The notes under the pieces were generated by a model, which saw only the letters and a list, made by a program, of their open reading frames with translations, searched no databases and had not been told where the DNA came from. The translations under genes and the position numbers were made by a program. Positions 62,847 to 64,000 of a DNA stretch of 64,000 nt are shown here, in pieces (positions within the stretch are counted from its first letter, which is position 1; every line of letters begins with the position of its first letter). Origin of the DNA: Lepiota brunneoincarnata (taxonomy: Eukaryota; Basidiomycota; Agaricomycetes; Agaricales; Agaricaceae); the NCBI GenBank assembly GCA_023014365.1, contig JAEBUN010000004.1:434001-498000 (forward strand), written 5' to 3'.

Positions 62847-64000
62847 CTATGATTTAGACAACATACTCCTTGCATCACTGATAATCGTTCCTAACACACT
62901 TCCGCGTGAGCTCGGTCTCCTCGCCTTCAGTGACCAGAATTTTTTCTGCTGCGCGCCACCACTCCGAAGGACAGGGGGTGATTGCGTCACAGGATCTGAT
63001 TCTAACAGCTCCAGACCTTGCAGCGATTCTGCAAGGGAAGACGGATTAGTCGGAGGTGTTGATAGAACTGGTTCCGTTGTCGAGATGCTGTCTCCAGAAG
63101 AAGAGGAAGCTGTGTTGCCCTCTCCGCGTAAATAACTGTGATCTACCCCTTGTGAGCATGATACAACATCACTGTTATACTCGCTGTCGCAAGAAGAAAC
63201 ACCATCTTGTTTCTCTTGGTCAGCATCATAAAAGCGGATATCGTCTGGTGCTCTGCGCCGGTGGTGAATTGTACTTGTTGGTGAGTGGACCGTTGTAGCA
63301 AAATCCCATGAATCAATTGTCTGCACGGTTTGGGTATGGCGCAAGGCACGGCGCTCTTGACGCTGCGACAAAGGGGGCAGATCCTCTTTAGAGTTGTCAT
63401 AAACCTTAGGGACTAGCAGTCGTACTACTTGAGGAAACTCACTGAGAATGGTGTTTATTAAATAGCTCTTCTTCTTTGCATTCTTGAAAAATGGAGTTTG
63501 AAGTAGTTGTGCTGCGGTGGGACTGAAAAACATCAGGTAGAAGGACATGAAAGCTACGATGATATGTACCGCTTCGTAGGATCCTTTACTAAACAGCTGT
63601 CGACCATTTCCTTGAAAGCACGGGAATATTTGTGCGTCCCACCTTCTCTATCTAATGTGGGAGGGGCATCATGGATACTAGGTAGGGATTATTTGGAGAC
63701 TCAAAAGAGGAATAGACACTGATCTCTTTACATTCGCAAGAGGACATCTTTGGGCGACTCTCTTGACCTTGGAGGACGTCCTTGAGATAGTTCCAAGGCG
63801 GTGATGCCAAAGCTCCAGATGTCTGCTGCGGAATCATACTGACGGCCTTCGATGAGCTCTGGTGCCATCCAACACGGCTGCATTGCTCAATAAGTTGTCT
63901 CTTAGATCAAGCCATAGAACGTGCTCACTGTACCGACAAATGACTTTCGTTTACCTATCTTTGGCCTCGACCCGACATTCCGGTCAAAAGCGATTGAACG
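62847..64000 (-). CDS. Ste20-group (FRAY/OSR1-like) protein kinase, 5' part off window
   Basis: C-terminal half of a Ser/Thr kinase read on the minus strand from the right edge. Last exon is 62847..63523; the one before it ends at 63570. Kinase subdomains VIII-XI are visible: RKSFVGT joined across an intron to [19 protein letters not shown], then [38 protein letters not shown] and [16 protein letters not shown]. The [13 protein letters not shown] stretch is typical of the FRAY/SPAK/OSR1 group. The tail of about 200 residues is Ser-rich and disordered, ending [20 protein letters not shown]. The catalytic loop and N-lobe lie outside the window. Confidence 0.88.

Overview
The window is nuclear DNA of a filamentous basidiomycete, most likely an Agaricomycete; the genus cannot be fixed from sequence alone. 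The evidence is dense short spliceosomal introns (about 45-80 nt, many per gene), intron-containing tRNA genes, a fungal class III GH18 chitinase pair with CBM5/12 modules, Blm10, Mdj1, Tim21, AIM18 and a fungal-type NRAMP transporter. It looks like an ordinary chromosomal arm region of housekeeping genes. I saw no transposon, virus, secondary-metabolite cluster or CRISPR array.

Layout. 0-2 kb: a HIT-family protein (cut by the left edge) and divergent translin-associated factor X. 2-4.1 kb: no convincing gene. 4.1-7 kb: a RING-finger protein and a basidiomycete Ser-rich protein (both minus). 7.9-9.1 kb: WRN-like 3'-5' exonuclease. 10.2-15 kb: two tandem GH18 chitinases (minus). 15.5-17.8 kb: CK2 alpha and a divergent small SET protein. 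18.1-19.9 kb: mitochondrial DnaJ Mdj1. 20.7-23.4 kb: 14-TM MFS transporter. 23.4-26.3 kb: gene-free. 26.3-31.3 kb: choline kinase, then a TIS11/TTP-type CCCH protein (minus). 33.2-41.1 kb: proteasome activator Blm10 (minus). 41.3-45.4 kb: AIM18, a PhyH-type dioxygenase and Tim21. 45.5-49.3 kb: divergent V-ATPase subunit F and ecdysoneless/SGT1. 49.6-54.3 kb: AP-3 sigma, Mediator 6 (minus), NRAMP transporter. 54.9-57.6 kb: C2H2 factor and tRNA-Lys. 57.6-64 kb: Mcm5, COP9 subunit 6 (minus), tRNA-Thr (minus) and a Ste20/FRAY-like kinase cut by the right edge.

How the genes relate. They do not form a pathway. Several pairs share short divergent promoters (HIT/TRAX about 90 bp, CK2/SET about 190 bp, VMA7/ECD about 155 bp, BLM10/AIM18 about 190 bp). 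Functional themes are protein turnover (Blm10, CSN6, RING), mitochondrial biogenesis (Mdj1, Tim21, AIM18), vesicle and vacuole function (AP-3 sigma, V-ATPase F) and transport (MFS, NRAMP).

The most interesting signals are in gene architecture. Tiny exons recur: a conserved 8-nt microexon in both chitinases, a 15-nt microexon carrying RING zinc ligands, and an 8-nt terminal exon that completes the Blm10 gate-opening tail. At least nine introns appear to use GC-AG boundaries, three of them in CSN6. Several conserved genes also carry single-base insertions that break the frame (TRAX, chitinase B, Mdj1 three times, Blm10), which may be assembly errors or real decay. Exon models were built by hand by matching splice sites to family conservation; a listed exon chain always keeps frame unless stated.
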